This document shows positions 34,175 through 43,412 of a stretch of DNA of 64,000 bases, piece by piece. A program made the position numbers and the translations under genes. The notes under the pieces were generated by a model. The model was not told where the DNA came from and made no database searches. It saw only the letters and a list, made by a program, of their open reading frames with translations. How positions within the stretch are numbered: the stretch's first letter is position 1; each line of letters begins with the position of its first letter. Origin of the DNA: RYN-133 sp036497285 (lineage in GTDB: Bacteria; Actinomycetota; Actinomycetes; Mycobacteriales; Jatrophihabitantaceae); the NCBI GenBank assembly GCA_036497285.1, contig DASXJR010000056.1:1-64000 (forward strand), written 5' to 3'.

Positions 34175-34501
34175 TCAACTCCCGCGGTAGGTCGAATAGG
34201 CGTACGGCGACAGCAGCAACGGGACGTGGTGGTGCTCGTCGGCGGCTGTCACCGAGAAGGTGACCACGATCTCGGGGTAGAACGTCGATCGATCCCCCGC
34301 GGCGAAGTACTCGCCGGTGGCGAAGACCAGCCGGTGCGTACCGGTGTGCAGCGCGGCCGGGCCGAAATCGCGCACTCGGCCCTGGTCGTCGGTGTGCGCC
34401 TCGCCGAGCACCCCTCCGTCGGCGCGTTCCAGGCGGACCCGCACCCCGGTGGCCGGGCGGCCCAGCGCGGCGTCGAGCACGTGGGTGGTGATGCCGGTCA
34501 T
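34175..34501 (-). CDS. 5-hydroxyisourate hydrolase (transthyretin-like)
   Basis: A 108-residue transthyretin-related HIU hydrolase, making OHCU from the uricase product. It begins TGITTHVLDAALGRPATGV, with the HVLD hallmark. It ends with the family C-terminal YRGS, and the intervening HHHVPLLLSPYAYSTYRGS carries the active-site histidine. The ATG at 34501 overlaps the OHCU decarboxylase stop by one base (TGATG), so translation is coupled. Confidence 0.95.
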   Translation of the reverse strand: MTGITTHVLDAALGRPATGVRVRLERADGGVLGEAHTDDQGRVRDFGPAALHTGTHRLVFATGEYFAAGDRSTFYPEIVVTFSVTAADEHHHVPLLLSPYAYSTYRGS

Positions 34502-34995
34502 CAGGGCCCTCCGTCGGTCATCAGGTTCACGAGCCGGATCCGGTTGATCTTGCCGAGTTCGGCGCGGGTGCGCACGCGTTCGGTCGCCGGGTCGTTGCGC
34601 AACCGCTGTTCGAGTACGGCCAACAGTTCCGCGCCGCTGCGTCCGCTGGCGCACACCAGATACACGTGTCCGAACCGAGCCTCGTACGCCCGGTTCCCCT
34701 CGGCCAGCGCGGCGAGCACCGCGTCGTCGGACGCCAGCACGCCGGCCTGCTCACGCGCGGATGCCGCCGACCCGCTGCGCTCGCCGATGCGCGGGTGGCC
34801 GGCCAGTGCCTCGTCCACATCGGCGTCGTCGAGACCGGCGAGTGCGTCGTCGGCCGCGGTGAGCAATGCGTCGGTGGAGCGGTACGGACGTCCCGCGGCG
34901 ACCGCGCCGGCCCATCGGGTCGACGCGCAACATCCATGCAGCAGGCGTTCTGCCTCCCCATCGGGCAGCGCGTCGAAGCTCGAGATGTCGGTCAT
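34501..34995 (-). CDS. OHCU decarboxylase
   Basis: A 164-residue 2-oxo-4-hydroxy-4-carboxy-5-ureidoimidazoline decarboxylase, giving S-allantoin. It has the HPRIGER motif (about residue 70), in which the His and Glu are catalytic, plus the C-terminal KINRIRLVNLM helix. The start at 34995 (MTDISSFDALP) overlaps the pucR stop as ATGA. Together with HIU hydrolase and uricase it completes the stereospecific three-step conversion of urate to S-allantoin. Confidence 0.93.
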   Translation of the reverse strand: MTDISSFDALPDGEAERLLHGCCASTRWAGAVAAGRPYRSTDALLTAADDALAGLDDADVDEALAGHPRIGERSGSAASAREQAGVLASDDAVLAALAEGNRAYEARFGHVYLVCASGRSGAELLAVLEQRLRNDPATERVRTRAELGKINRIRLVNLMTDGGP

Positions 34996-36545
34996 CGATC
35001 CGCCGGCGAACCGCGCGACCGCAGGGCCAGGAACACGTCGACACAGTCCTCCATCCGCGACAGGTCGCGGCCGGTGAGCTGCTCGACCCGCTCGATGCGA
35101 TAGCGGACCGTGTTGACGTGCAGATGCAGTTGCTCGGCCGCCTTGCTCCACGACCCCGAACACTGCAGGAAGGTCTCGAGTGTGAGCAGCAGGCCGGAGG
35201 CATTGCGGCGGTCGTAGTCCAGCACGGGATCGAGCAGCCGCGAGGCGAAGGTGCGCCGCACCTCGTCCGGCACCGCGGCGAGCAGCAGCACCGAGGAGGT
35301 CACCTCCTCGCCGGTCACCACTGAGACCGCGCCTGCGCGCAGCCCGGCAAGCCGGCAGGCGTGCCGCGCCTGTTCCAACGCCCCGGCGAGCGCATCCGAG
35401 GCGGACGTGGCGCTGATCCCCACCGCGAACGGCGTGCGTTCCGCGCCGGGCGCCAGACGCTGCACCGCTGATTTGAGCCGTGCGACCTCGTCGGGTGCTG
35501 TGGGCAGCAGCGCGATCGCACGTCCGTCGGCTCCTGCACCGACGACCGAGGGGCCGGCCGCGGTGACGTCATCGAGCAGCACCCGGGCGAGGTCGCGAAG
35601 GTCCGGCCGTCCCACGATTTCGGCGACGAGCGCGACCAGCGGCGCCGCCGGGTCCATGCCCACCTGCCGCAGCCGCATCCCGATCTCCACCTGGCTGCCG
35701 CCCGCCTCCACAAGGGCCAGCGTCTCGTCGAAGATGTGTCGGATCGCCCGCGATCCCTCGTCCTGCCGAGAGCGGTCGAGCGCGGCGATGGTCGCGAACT
35801 CGCCGACCAGTTCTGCCGCGTCGGCCGGCCAGTCCGCCGGTTCGCCGTCCACCGCCACGAACCACGACGTGAGCCGGTTCTCCAGCGCGGGGCCCACGGC
35901 GAACACCGTGCAGGTGCGGTCCGGGCTCGCAGTTACGACGGACGGGAGCCGTGACGCTGTCAGGTACGCGGCGGTGATCCGGTCGACTTCGTCGGGATCG
36001 AACGGGTCGGAGCCGGCGACGATCGGCCGCCCGGTCGGGGTGAGCACGCGGCAGGTGCTGCCGATCTCGCGAGAAGTCCGGGCGGCGAGATCGGCCAGGC
36101 TCCGTCCGGCCGCCATCTCGGCCAGCAACTTGCGCTGGCGGCCGAGGCTGGCCGACAACCGCTCGCCGCGCTCCGCCGTCACCGCCGTCACCAAGTACTC
36201 GATGATGTCGGCGAACGACACCTCCGTCGACACCTCGATCAACGGCAGGCCGTGGCGACGGCAAGCCGCGACCAGATCGTCCGGGATGAAGCCGAGCAGA
36301 GCATCACCGGCGGCCAGCGCCGCCGCCCGGCCGGCCACGAGCGCCCGCACGAACACCTCGCTGTCCACGGGTGAGCGGCGCCAGACGAGGCCGGTGAGGA
36401 CGAGGTCCTCCCCTGAAAGGTATCGCTGCGGGTGCAGCAGGTCCGTGGCGCAAACTCGGCGCACCTGCCGGTCGAGCGCCTGTTCCGGCTCGTGCAGCAG
36501 TGACAACCGCAGCTCGGGAACGGCGAGCAGGTCGCGCAGCAGCAC
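34992..36545 (-). CDS. PucR family purine catabolism regulator
   Basis: About 517 residues. The PucR N-terminal domain (about 5-125) includes the DLLHPQRYLSGEDLVLTG stretch. A GGDEF-like middle and the C-terminal HTH (LETFLQCSGSWSKAAEQLHLHVNTVRYRIERVEQLTG in part) follow. PucR senses purine or nitrogen state and activates catabolic genes in Bacillus. GTG at 36545 is preferred because GGAG lies six bases upstream; the other candidate is two codons earlier at 36551. It is at the hinge of the two divergent purine operons and probably controls both. Confidence 0.92.
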   Translation of the reverse strand: MLLRDLLAVPELRLSLLHEPEQALDRQVRRVCATDLLHPQRYLSGEDLVLTGLVWRRSPVDSEVFVRALVAGRAAALAAGDALLGFIPDDLVAACRRHGLPLIEVSTEVSFADIIEYLVTAVTAERGERLSASLGRQRKLLAEMAAGRSLADLAARTSREIGSTCRVLTPTGRPIVAGSDPFDPDEVDRITAAYLTASRLPSVVTASPDRTCTVFAVGPALENRLTSWFVAVDGEPADWPADAAELVGEFATIAALDRSRQDEGSRAIRHIFDETLALVEAGGSQVEIGMRLRQVGMDPAAPLVALVAEIVGRPDLRDLARVLLDDVTAAGPSVVGAGADGRAIALLPTAPDEVARLKSAVQRLAPGAERTPFAVGISATSASDALAGALEQARHACRLAGLRAGAVSVVTGEEVTSSVLLLAAVPDEVRRTFASRLLDPVLDYDRRNASGLLLTLETFLQCSGSWSKAAEQLHLHVNTVRYRIERVEQLTGRDLSRMEDCVDVFLALRSRGSPADR

Positions 36546-36677
36546 GGGCACCTCCGGCGGGTTGGAGGAATCTACAACAGCCGGGCCTACATTCGCATCT
36601 ACCTCATCTGTGCTGCCGCTTCTGCATGACCCGGTTCGGCGCGTTCACTACGGGAACCAACACGTCCAGGGGGCGAG

Positions 36678-37547
36678 ATGGAGTTCCTCCGACCCACGAG
36701 CTGGGCAGACGCGCTCGCCGCCAAGGCGGCGCAGCCTGATGCCGTGCCCATCGCCGGCGGAACCGACATCATGGTCGAGCTCAATTTCGACAAGCGCCGC
36801 CCGCCGGCGCTGCTGGATCTGAACCGGGTCACCGAGCTCACCGACTGGTCGATCGACGACGGACGGGTGCGGCTCGGCGCCGGCGTGAGCTACACCCGGG
36901 TGATCGACGAACTCGGCACGGAACTGCCCGGGCTCGCCATGGCGTCGCGAACGATCGGCTCGCCGCAGATCCGCAACCGGGGCACCGTCGGGGGCAATCT
37001 CGGCGCCGCCTCACCGGCAGGCGACTCGCACCCGCCGCTGCTCGCGCTCGATGCGGAGGTCGAGGTGGCATCGGTTCGCGGTTCGCGTCGCCTCCCGGCG
37101 CTCGACTTCTACACCGGCGTGAAGCGCAACGCCCTCGCCGCCGATGAGTTGATCGCCGCGATCCTGCTCCCCCGAGCACGCGGGCCGCAGCAGTTCTGCA
37201 AGATCGGCACCCGCAACGCGATGGTGATCGCTGTGGCCACCTTTGCCCTGGTCCTGCACCCGGAACGAGCTCGCGTCGGCACCGGCATCGGGTCCGCGGC
37301 TCCCACGCCGATCCGCGCGCACGACGCCGAGGCGTTCCTCGCCGACGCGTTGACCGCGGACAACCTGTGGGAGTCCCGGCGGGATCTTCCGTCAGCACTC
37401 GTGCGCGAGTTCGGCGCGCGGGTGAGTGCGGCGACAGCACCGATCGACGACGTGCGCGGTGCCGCGGCCTATCGGCGGCACGCCATGACCGTGATGGCCA
37501 AGCGCGCGCTCGGCTGGGCATGGGACGACTACCGGAAGGTGGCGTGA
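36678..37547 (+). CDS. Xanthine dehydrogenase FAD-binding subunit
   Basis: A 289-residue CO-dehydrogenase/xanthine-dehydrogenase medium chain. The FAD motif is GGTDIMVELNFDKRRPPALLDL at the N-terminus, followed by the second FAD segment TIGSPQIRNRGTVGGNLGAASPAGD. It passes electrons from the iron-sulfur subunit to FAD and then NAD. A GGGGG-containing ribosome site precedes the ATG. It is the first gene of the rightward purine operon and is coupled to the iron-sulfur gene by overlap. Confidence 0.95.
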   Translation: MEFLRPTSWADALAAKAAQPDAVPIAGGTDIMVELNFDKRRPPALLDLNRVTELTDWSIDDGRVRLGAGVSYTRVIDELGTELPGLAMASRTIGSPQIRNRGTVGGNLGAASPAGDSHPPLLALDAEVEVASVRGSRRLPALDFYTGVKRNALAADELIAAILLPRARGPQQFCKIGTRNAMVIAVATFALVLHPERARVGTGIGSAAPTPIRAHDAEAFLADALTADNLWESRRDLPSALVREFGARVSAATAPIDDVRGAAAYRRHAMTVMAKRALGWAWDDYRKVA

Positions 37548-37549
37548 GC

Positions 37550-38026
37550 ATGCGGATCACCGCGATCGTGAACGGCGAACCGCGCGAGGCGGACGACGTG
37601 TGGGAGGGCGAAAGCCTGCTCTACGTGCTGCGCGAGCGGATGGGCCTGCCGGGATCGAAGAACGCCTGTGAGCAAGGCGAATGCGGCTCGTGCACCGTCT
37701 ACCTGGACGGCGTGCCGGTGTGCGCCTGCCTCGTCGCCGCCGGTCAGGCGCAGGAGCGCACGGTCGTGACGGTCGAGGGCCTCGGCAACCGCGATGCGCT
37801 GCACCCGTTGCAGCAGGCCTTCGTCGACGCCGGCGCGGTGCAGTGCGGCTTCTGCACGCCGGGTCTGATCGTCGCGGCGCACGACCTCCTTGGCCGCAAC
37901 CGAGCGCCGAGCGACCCGGAGATCCGCGAAGCGCTGGCCGGCAATCTGTGCCGCTGCACGGGCTACGAGGCAATCCTCGCCGGCGTACGGCTGGCAGCCG
38001 ACCGGATGAGCGAGCCCGCGCGGTGA
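37550..38026 (+). CDS. Xanthine dehydrogenase [2Fe-2S] subunit
   Basis: A 158-residue small subunit with two [2Fe-2S] clusters. The plant-type cluster is C40, C45, C48 and C60 (in CEQGECGSC). The second is C99, C102, C134 and C136 (QCGFCTPG, LCRCTGYE). The ATG at 37550 is chosen, but a GTG at 37544 overlapping the previous stop is equally usable. It links the molybdenum and FAD subunits. The next gene start overlaps its stop as GTGA. Confidence 0.95.
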   Translation: MRITAIVNGEPREADDVWEGESLLYVLRERMGLPGSKNACEQGECGSCTVYLDGVPVCACLVAAGQAQERTVVTVEGLGNRDALHPLQQAFVDAGAVQCGFCTPGLIVAAHDLLGRNRAPSDPEIREALAGNLCRCTGYEAILAGVRLAADRMSEPAR

Positions 38027-39390
38027 CCGCCACCGAACCGTCGCTCGTGATCGAGGGCTGCTCGGTTGTCGCGATGGACTCGGCGCGCACGGAATACGTC
38101 GACGGTCATGTCGTGGTGGCGGGCAATCGGATCGTCGCCGTCGGGGACGGCCCGGCACCGGCAATCGGGCCGGCGCGGCGCATCCAGGCCCGCGGTTGCC
38201 TGGTCACTCCAGGCCTGATCAACACCCATCACCACCTGTACCAATGGCTGACTCGGGGCCTGGCCGCCGACGCCACACTGTTCGACTGGTTGACCACGCT
38301 CTATCCGGTGTGGGCCGGCATCGACGCCGAACTGGTGCACGTCGGCGCCGAGGCCGCGCTCGCTCATCTCGCGCGCAGTGGGTGCACGACCACGACCGAT
38401 CACCACTACGTGGTGCCGCGCGACGGCGGCGACGTCTTCGAAGCCGAAATCGAAGCCGCCCGCGAGGTCGGGCTGCGTTTCCACCCGGCGCGCGGCTCGA
38501 TGGACCTCGGCCGGAGCGCGGGCGGGCTCCCCCCGGACGAGCTCGTCGAGGACCGCGACACCGTGCTGGTTGCAACCGAGAACGCCATCGCGCGCTGGCA
38601 CGACCCGTCCCCCCAGTCGATGCTGCAAATTGCGGTCGCCCCCTGCTCGCCGTTCTCGGTGACCGGCGAGCTGATGCGCGACGCCGCCGAGCTCGCCCGG
38701 AGGCACGGCGTGCGGTTGCACACCCACCTCGCCGAGACCAGCGATGAGGACGCGTACTGCCGAGAGCATTTCGGCTGCACCCCGCTCGAGTACGTCGAGC
38801 AGCTCGGCTGGCTCGGCCCGGACGTGTGGTTCGCCCACGCCGTGCACCTGGACGACGACGCGGTCAAGCGGGTCGGCGCCGCCCGCACCGGCGTGGCGCA
38901 CTGCCCCACCTCGAACGCCCGGCTCGGCGCCGGAATCGCCCCGGCGGTGGCGCTGCGGGCTGCCGGCGGCCCTGTCGGCCTCGGTGTGGACGGCGCGGCG
39001 AGCAACGAGTCCAGCAGCCTGCTCGAGGACGCCCGGCACGCGCTGCTGTTCGCGCGCGCCACCGGCGGACCGGACGCACTGACCGTCCGCGACGCGCTCG
39101 AGATGGCCACCCTGGGCGGCGCGGACACACTCGGGCGCGCGGGCGAGCTCGGAGCGCTCGAGCCGGGCAAGCTCGCCGACCTCGCGATCTGGAACCTCGA
39201 CGCTCCCGCGTACGCAGGCATCGACGACCCGGTCGCGGCGCTGCTGCTCGGGCCACCGCCGACCGTGGAACTGCTGCTCGTCGACGGCCAACCGGTCGTC
39301 GAACGCGGTCGGGTGATCACCGTCGACGAAACTGTCCTCGCGCAGCAGACCGAAGCAGCGCACCGAACCCTGATGAGCAAGGCCGGGTGA
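38023..39390 (+). CDS. 8-oxoguanine deaminase (amidohydrolase)
   Basis: A 455-residue metal-dependent deaminase of the ATZ/TRZ group. The N-terminal metal site is NTHHHLYQW (HxH), followed by HTHLAET, the FAHAVHLDDDAV His and the C-terminal GLGVDGAASNESSSLLED Asp. It resembles 8-oxoguanine deaminases that produce urate, fitting between the xanthine dehydrogenase subunits and feeding the uricase branch. The GTG at 38023 overlaps the previous stop (GTGA). Guanine deaminase or another deaminase of this family is the alternative. Confidence 0.88.
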   Translation: MTATEPSLVIEGCSVVAMDSARTEYVDGHVVVAGNRIVAVGDGPAPAIGPARRIQARGCLVTPGLINTHHHLYQWLTRGLAADATLFDWLTTLYPVWAGIDAELVHVGAEAALAHLARSGCTTTTDHHYVVPRDGGDVFEAEIEAAREVGLRFHPARGSMDLGRSAGGLPPDELVEDRDTVLVATENAIARWHDPSPQSMLQIAVAPCSPFSVTGELMRDAAELARRHGVRLHTHLAETSDEDAYCREHFGCTPLEYVEQLGWLGPDVWFAHAVHLDDDAVKRVGAARTGVAHCPTSNARLGAGIAPAVALRAAGGPVGLGVDGAASNESSSLLEDARHALLFARATGGPDALTVRDALEMATLGGADTLGRAGELGALEPGKLADLAIWNLDAPAYAGIDDPVAALLLGPPPTVELLLVDGQPVVERGRVITVDETVLAQQTEAAHRTLMSKAG

Positions 39391-39394
39391 GCCC

Positions 39395-41683
39395 ATGACC
39401 ACAGCACCGACCGATATCGCCACACAGGGCCGCATCGGCGACAGCCCGCTCCGTCCGGACGGCATCGCCAAGGTCACCGGCGAATTCGCCTACTCCAGCG
39501 ATCTCTGGCACGACGACATGTGCTGGGGTGTCACGCTGCGCAGTCCGCATCCGCACGCGCGGATCCGCTCGGTCGACATCGCCGCGGCCCTCGCCACGGC
39601 AGGCGTTTATGCCGTGCTGACCGCGGACGACGTGCCCGGCCGCAACGCGGTCGGCCTCGATCATGCCGACCAGCCGGTCCTCGCCGACGGAGTGGTCCGC
39701 TACCAGGGCGAAGCGGTCGCCGTTGTCGCAGCCGACCACCCCGAGACCGCGCGCCGCGCCGCCGACCGGATCGTCGTCGACTACGAACCGCTGCCTGCGG
39801 TGACCGACGCCCGGCGGGCCCTCGACCCGTCCGCCCCGAAGGTGCACGAGCAGGGCAACATCGTGCGTCATCTCAAGATCCGCAAGGGGACGGCGGAACC
39901 CACTGCGCCGGTCGTGGTGTCGCTCGACTTCGAGGTCGGCATGCAGGACCAGGCGTTCCTCGGACCGGAGTCCGGGCTCGCCGTTCCGGACGGTGTCGGC
40001 GGGGTGGATCTCTACGTAGCGACCCAATGGCTGCACGTCGACCAGCGCCAGATCTGTGCGGCCCTCGGCCTGCCGCCGGAGCAGGTCCGGCTCACGCTGG
40101 CCGGCGTCGGCGGTGCGTTCGGCGGACGCGAGGACCTGTCGATGCACGTCCACGCCTGCCTGTTGGCGTTGCACACCGGCAAGCCGGTGAAGATGGTCTA
40201 CAACCGCCAGGAGTCCTTCTTCGGCCATGTGCACCGGCATCCTGCGACAATGCACTACGAATTCGGTGCCGAGCCGGACGGCCGGCTGGTCTACGGCCGC
40301 GCCGAGATCGTCTTCGACGGCGGCGCCTACGCCTCCTCGACGGCCGCGGTAGTCGGCAACGGCGGGACGATGGGGCTCGGGCCGTACCGATTCCCGGCGG
40401 TACACGTGGACTGCTTCGGGGTGTACACCAACAACCCGCCGTGCGGCGCGATGCGCGGGTTCGGCTGTGTGCAGGCCGCGTATGCGCACGAGGCCCTGAT
40501 GGACGACCTGGCCGACCGAGTCGGCATCGACCGGGTGGCGATCCGCCGGCTGAACGGGATGCGCGAGGGCGACGAGAACATCACCGGCCAGGTGATCGAC
40601 TCCGCCGCGCCGGTGGCCGAGCTGATCGAACGCGTCCGAGATCTGCCGATGCCCGCTGAGCCGTCCGTGCACCGCGATCTGCGGGATCTGCCCGGTGGCG
40701 TGGGCAACACCACCCACGGCGAGGGCGTGGTCCGCGGCATCGGTTATGCCGTCACGTACAAGAACGTCGGCTTCTCCGAGGGATTCGACGACTACTCCAC
40801 CGCGCGGGTTCGGCTGGAGGTGGTGGCCGGCGAACCGATAGCCACCGTGCACACCGCGAGCGCCGAGGTGGGGCAGGGCCTGATCACCATCGAGCAGCAG
40901 ATCGCCCGCACCGAGCTCGGGGTGGAGCGGGTGACCGTGCATCCGAAGGACACGCAGGTCGGTTCCGGCGGATCCACCTCGGCATCGAGGCAGACCTATG
41001 TCACCGGCGGCGCGATCAAGGCGGCCTGCGAAGCGGTGCGCGCGGATGTGCTCGCTCGCGCAGCGGCGCGCCTCGGGCCGTCCGTCCAGCATTTGCGGCT
41101 GGAGCACGGCAAGGTCATCGACAGCTCCGGCGAGGTGCGTGCCGACCTCGCCGAAGTCCTCGCCGACGACGTCGTCGAGCACACCGTGCAGTGGCGGCAC
41201 CGGCCGACGCGACCGATCGATCCGGAGACCGGGCAAGGCACCGCGCATGTGCAGTACGCGTTCTCGGCGCACCGGGCAGTGGTCGACGTCGACACCGACC
41301 TCGGCCTGGTCAAGGTCGTCGCGCTCGATACCGCGCAGGACGTCGGCAAGGCGCTGAACCCGGCTGCGGTGATCGGTCAGATCCAGGGTGGCGCGGCGCA
41401 GGGCATGGGCCTCGCGTTGATGGAGGAGGTCGTCGTGCAGGACGGACGGATCCGCAACCCGTCCTTCACCGACTACCTGATCCCGACCATCCTCGATGTG
41501 CCGCCGATGCAGATCGAGGTGCTGGAGTATCCGGATCCGCACGCCCCGTACGGCGTGCGCGGGGTCGGCGAGCCGCCCACCATCTCGTCCGGGCCTGCGG
41601 TCGCGGCCGCGATCCGGCAGGCGACGGGGAAGCCGTTGCGACGGGTGCCGGTCCGTCCGGAACACATCACGGGAGCGTGCTGA
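39395..41683 (+). CDS. Xanthine dehydrogenase molybdopterin-binding subunit
   Basis: A 762-residue large subunit. It oxidises hypoxanthine and xanthine to urate. Visible motifs are FLGPESGLA, GGAFGGREDLS and AMRGFGCVQ in the first half, and ASAEVGQG and GGSTSASRQTYVTGGA in the second. The catalytic glutamate of the GVGEPP motif is near residue 726. The gene ends in TGATG overlap with the next start. With the FAD and iron-sulfur subunits it completes the heterotrimer; an XdhC-type insertion factor and the molybdenum cofactor genes lie elsewhere. Confidence 0.95.
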   Translation: MTTAPTDIATQGRIGDSPLRPDGIAKVTGEFAYSSDLWHDDMCWGVTLRSPHPHARIRSVDIAAALATAGVYAVLTADDVPGRNAVGLDHADQPVLADGVVRYQGEAVAVVAADHPETARRAADRIVVDYEPLPAVTDARRALDPSAPKVHEQGNIVRHLKIRKGTAEPTAPVVVSLDFEVGMQDQAFLGPESGLAVPDGVGGVDLYVATQWLHVDQRQICAALGLPPEQVRLTLAGVGGAFGGREDLSMHVHACLLALHTGKPVKMVYNRQESFFGHVHRHPATMHYEFGAEPDGRLVYGRAEIVFDGGAYASSTAAVVGNGGTMGLGPYRFPAVHVDCFGVYTNNPPCGAMRGFGCVQAAYAHEALMDDLADRVGIDRVAIRRLNGMREGDENITGQVIDSAAPVAELIERVRDLPMPAEPSVHRDLRDLPGGVGNTTHGEGVVRGIGYAVTYKNVGFSEGFDDYSTARVRLEVVAGEPIATVHTASAEVGQGLITIEQQIARTELGVERVTVHPKDTQVGSGGSTSASRQTYVTGGAIKAACEAVRADVLARAAARLGPSVQHLRLEHGKVIDSSGEVRADLAEVLADDVVEHTVQWRHRPTRPIDPETGQGTAHVQYAFSAHRAVVDVDTDLGLVKVVALDTAQDVGKALNPAAVIGQIQGGAAQGMGLALMEEVVVQDGRIRNPSFTDYLIPTILDVPPMQIEVLEYPDPHAPYGVRGVGEPPTISSGPAVAAAIRQATGKPLRRVPVRPEHITGAC

Positions 41684-42060
41684 TGCCTCGGATGTTCCTC
41701 AACGGCACTGCAATGTCCGGCGGCGCAGACCACCATCTGGTGGGCGGGTCGGAGCTGCTCGGTGCGGCACGAACGGCGCCGCGCTACCGGTTCCATGCCG
41801 TCGACGACCACTACCCCGCGCTCGAGGACGTCGGCGTGCGCGGGGTTTCGGTCGTCGGTGAGCTGTATGAGATGAGCTACGAGCAGCTGCGCGACGTGTT
41901 GTTGCCCGGCGAGCCGGCCGGGCTCGAACTCGGCATCGTCGAACTCGACGACGGGACGGGCTCGCTGGCGATGGTGCTGCGTCATGAACACGCTGCACTC
42001 CCGACCACGGACATCAGTAGTTTCGGATCGTGGCGCGCGTATCGCCTGGCGAGCACGTGA
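41683..42060 (+). CDS. Stand-alone allophanate-hydrolase C-terminal-like (AH_C) protein
   Basis: A 125-residue protein resembling the C-terminal domain of allophanate hydrolase (gamma-glutamylcyclotransferase-like fold): MFLNGTAMSGGADHHLVGGSELL, TAPRYRFHAVDDHYPALEDVG, then GELYEMSYEQLRDVLLPGEPAGLELGIVEL (each in part). No amidase domain accompanies it. It is translationally coupled on both sides (TGATG and GTGA), so it belongs to the purine operon. It may process ureidoglycolate or allophanate, or bind a catabolic intermediate. Function is not established. Confidence 0.8.
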   Translation: MPRMFLNGTAMSGGADHHLVGGSELLGAARTAPRYRFHAVDDHYPALEDVGVRGVSVVGELYEMSYEQLRDVLLPGEPAGLELGIVELDDGTGSLAMVLRHEHAALPTTDISSFGSWRAYRLAST

Positions 42061-43412
42061 CGGTCGACCTGGTGATCCGCACCGACCGCGTCGTGGTCCC
42101 CGATGGCGGGGTACACGCCTGCGCGATCGCGGTGACCGACGGTGCGGTCGTGGGGATCCTTCCGCGCGACGCGGCCGTCACGGCTGAGCACGAGATCGAG
42201 CTCGCCGACGACGAGGTGCTGCTGCCCGGTCTCGTCGACACCCACGTGCACGTCAACGAACCCGGCCGCACCGACTGGGAGGGGTTCGCGTCCGCCACCG
42301 CTGCTGCCGCCGCGGGTGGAGTGACAACGCTGATCGACATGCCGCTGAACAGCATCCCGCCGACCGTCGACGTCGCGGCGCTCTCGGTGAAACGCGCGGC
42401 CGCCGCAGCCCAGTGCCACGTCGATGTCGGTTTCTGGGGTGGTGCCGTGCCCGGGAATCGGCCTTCGCTGCGGGCGTTGCACAACGCGGGCGTGTTCGGG
42501 TTCAAAGCCTTCCTCGTCGATTCCGGGGTGTCGGAGTTCCCGCCGCTGAGCAGCAGCGACCTCGCGGACGTACTGGCCGACGTCGCGGCGCTCGACGCAC
42601 TGCTGATCGTCCACGCCGAGGATGCTGACGCCCTGGCCGCCGCGCCCGCTTGTGACGGACGCTCGTACGCGGCCTTTGTCGCGTCCCGGCCTGCCGCCGC
42701 CGAGCAGGCCGCCGTGGAACGGCTGATAGCTGCGGCCCGCGTGGCCGGCGCGCGCGTGCACGTGGTGCACCTGTCGAGCCGCGAAGCGCTCGCGGCCGTA
42801 AACGCGGCACGCGCCGAGGGCGTCCGGATGACCGCCGAGACCTGCCCGCACTACCTGACCCTCACCGTCACCGACGTGCCGGACGGCGCCACGCAATTCA
42901 AGTGCTGCCCGCCGATCCGCGACGCCACGCACCGCGACGCGTTGTGGCGCGGCCTGGCTGACGGTGACATCGACCTGGTCGTGAGCGATCACTCCCCCGC
43001 ACCGCCCGCGCTCAAAAACCTCGACGACGGCAACTTCGGTACGGCATGGGGTGGCATCGCCTCGGTGCAACTGGGTCTGCCGGTGGTCTGGAGTGCCGCC
43101 CGCAGTCACGGGCACAAGCTCGGTGATGTGGTCGGTTGGATGGCCCGCGGGCCGGCGCAACTCGTCGGGCTCACCAGCAAGGGACGCATCGCGCTGGGCG
43201 CGGACGCGGACCTGATCGCCTTCGCGCCGGACGAAGCCTTCACCGTCGACCCGACCCGGCTGCAGCACCGACACCCGCTCACTCCGTACGCGGGCCGAGA
43301 CCTGACCGGCGTCGTCCGCCGCACCTGGTTGCGTGGCCACGAGGTCTATTCGGACACCGGCGGCCTGCTAGGCGAGCCGCGTGGGCGACTGCTGGAACGG
43401 GTGGACGGATGA
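42057..43412 (+). CDS. allB: Allantoinase
   Basis: A 451-residue cyclic amidohydrolase that opens allantoin to allantoate. The metal site begins GLVDTHVHVNEPGRTDWEGF, which is the allantoinase hallmark. The carboxylated lysine is probably in FGFKAFLVDSG, and the metal ligands continue with HAED and SDHSPAP. The start is GTG at 42057, overlapping the previous stop as GTGA. The stop overlaps the allantoicase ATG as ATGA. The length is standard. Confidence 0.95.
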   Translation: MTVDLVIRTDRVVVPDGGVHACAIAVTDGAVVGILPRDAAVTAEHEIELADDEVLLPGLVDTHVHVNEPGRTDWEGFASATAAAAAGGVTTLIDMPLNSIPPTVDVAALSVKRAAAAAQCHVDVGFWGGAVPGNRPSLRALHNAGVFGFKAFLVDSGVSEFPPLSSSDLADVLADVAALDALLIVHAEDADALAAAPACDGRSYAAFVASRPAAAEQAAVERLIAAARVAGARVHVVHLSSREALAAVNAARAEGVRMTAETCPHYLTLTVTDVPDGATQFKCCPPIRDATHRDALWRGLADGDIDLVVSDHSPAPPALKNLDDGNFGTAWGGIASVQLGLPVVWSAARSHGHKLGDVVGWMARGPAQLVGLTSKGRIALGADADLIAFAPDEAFTVDPTRLQHRHPLTPYAGRDLTGVVRRTWLRGHEVYSDTGGLLGEPRGRLLERVDG

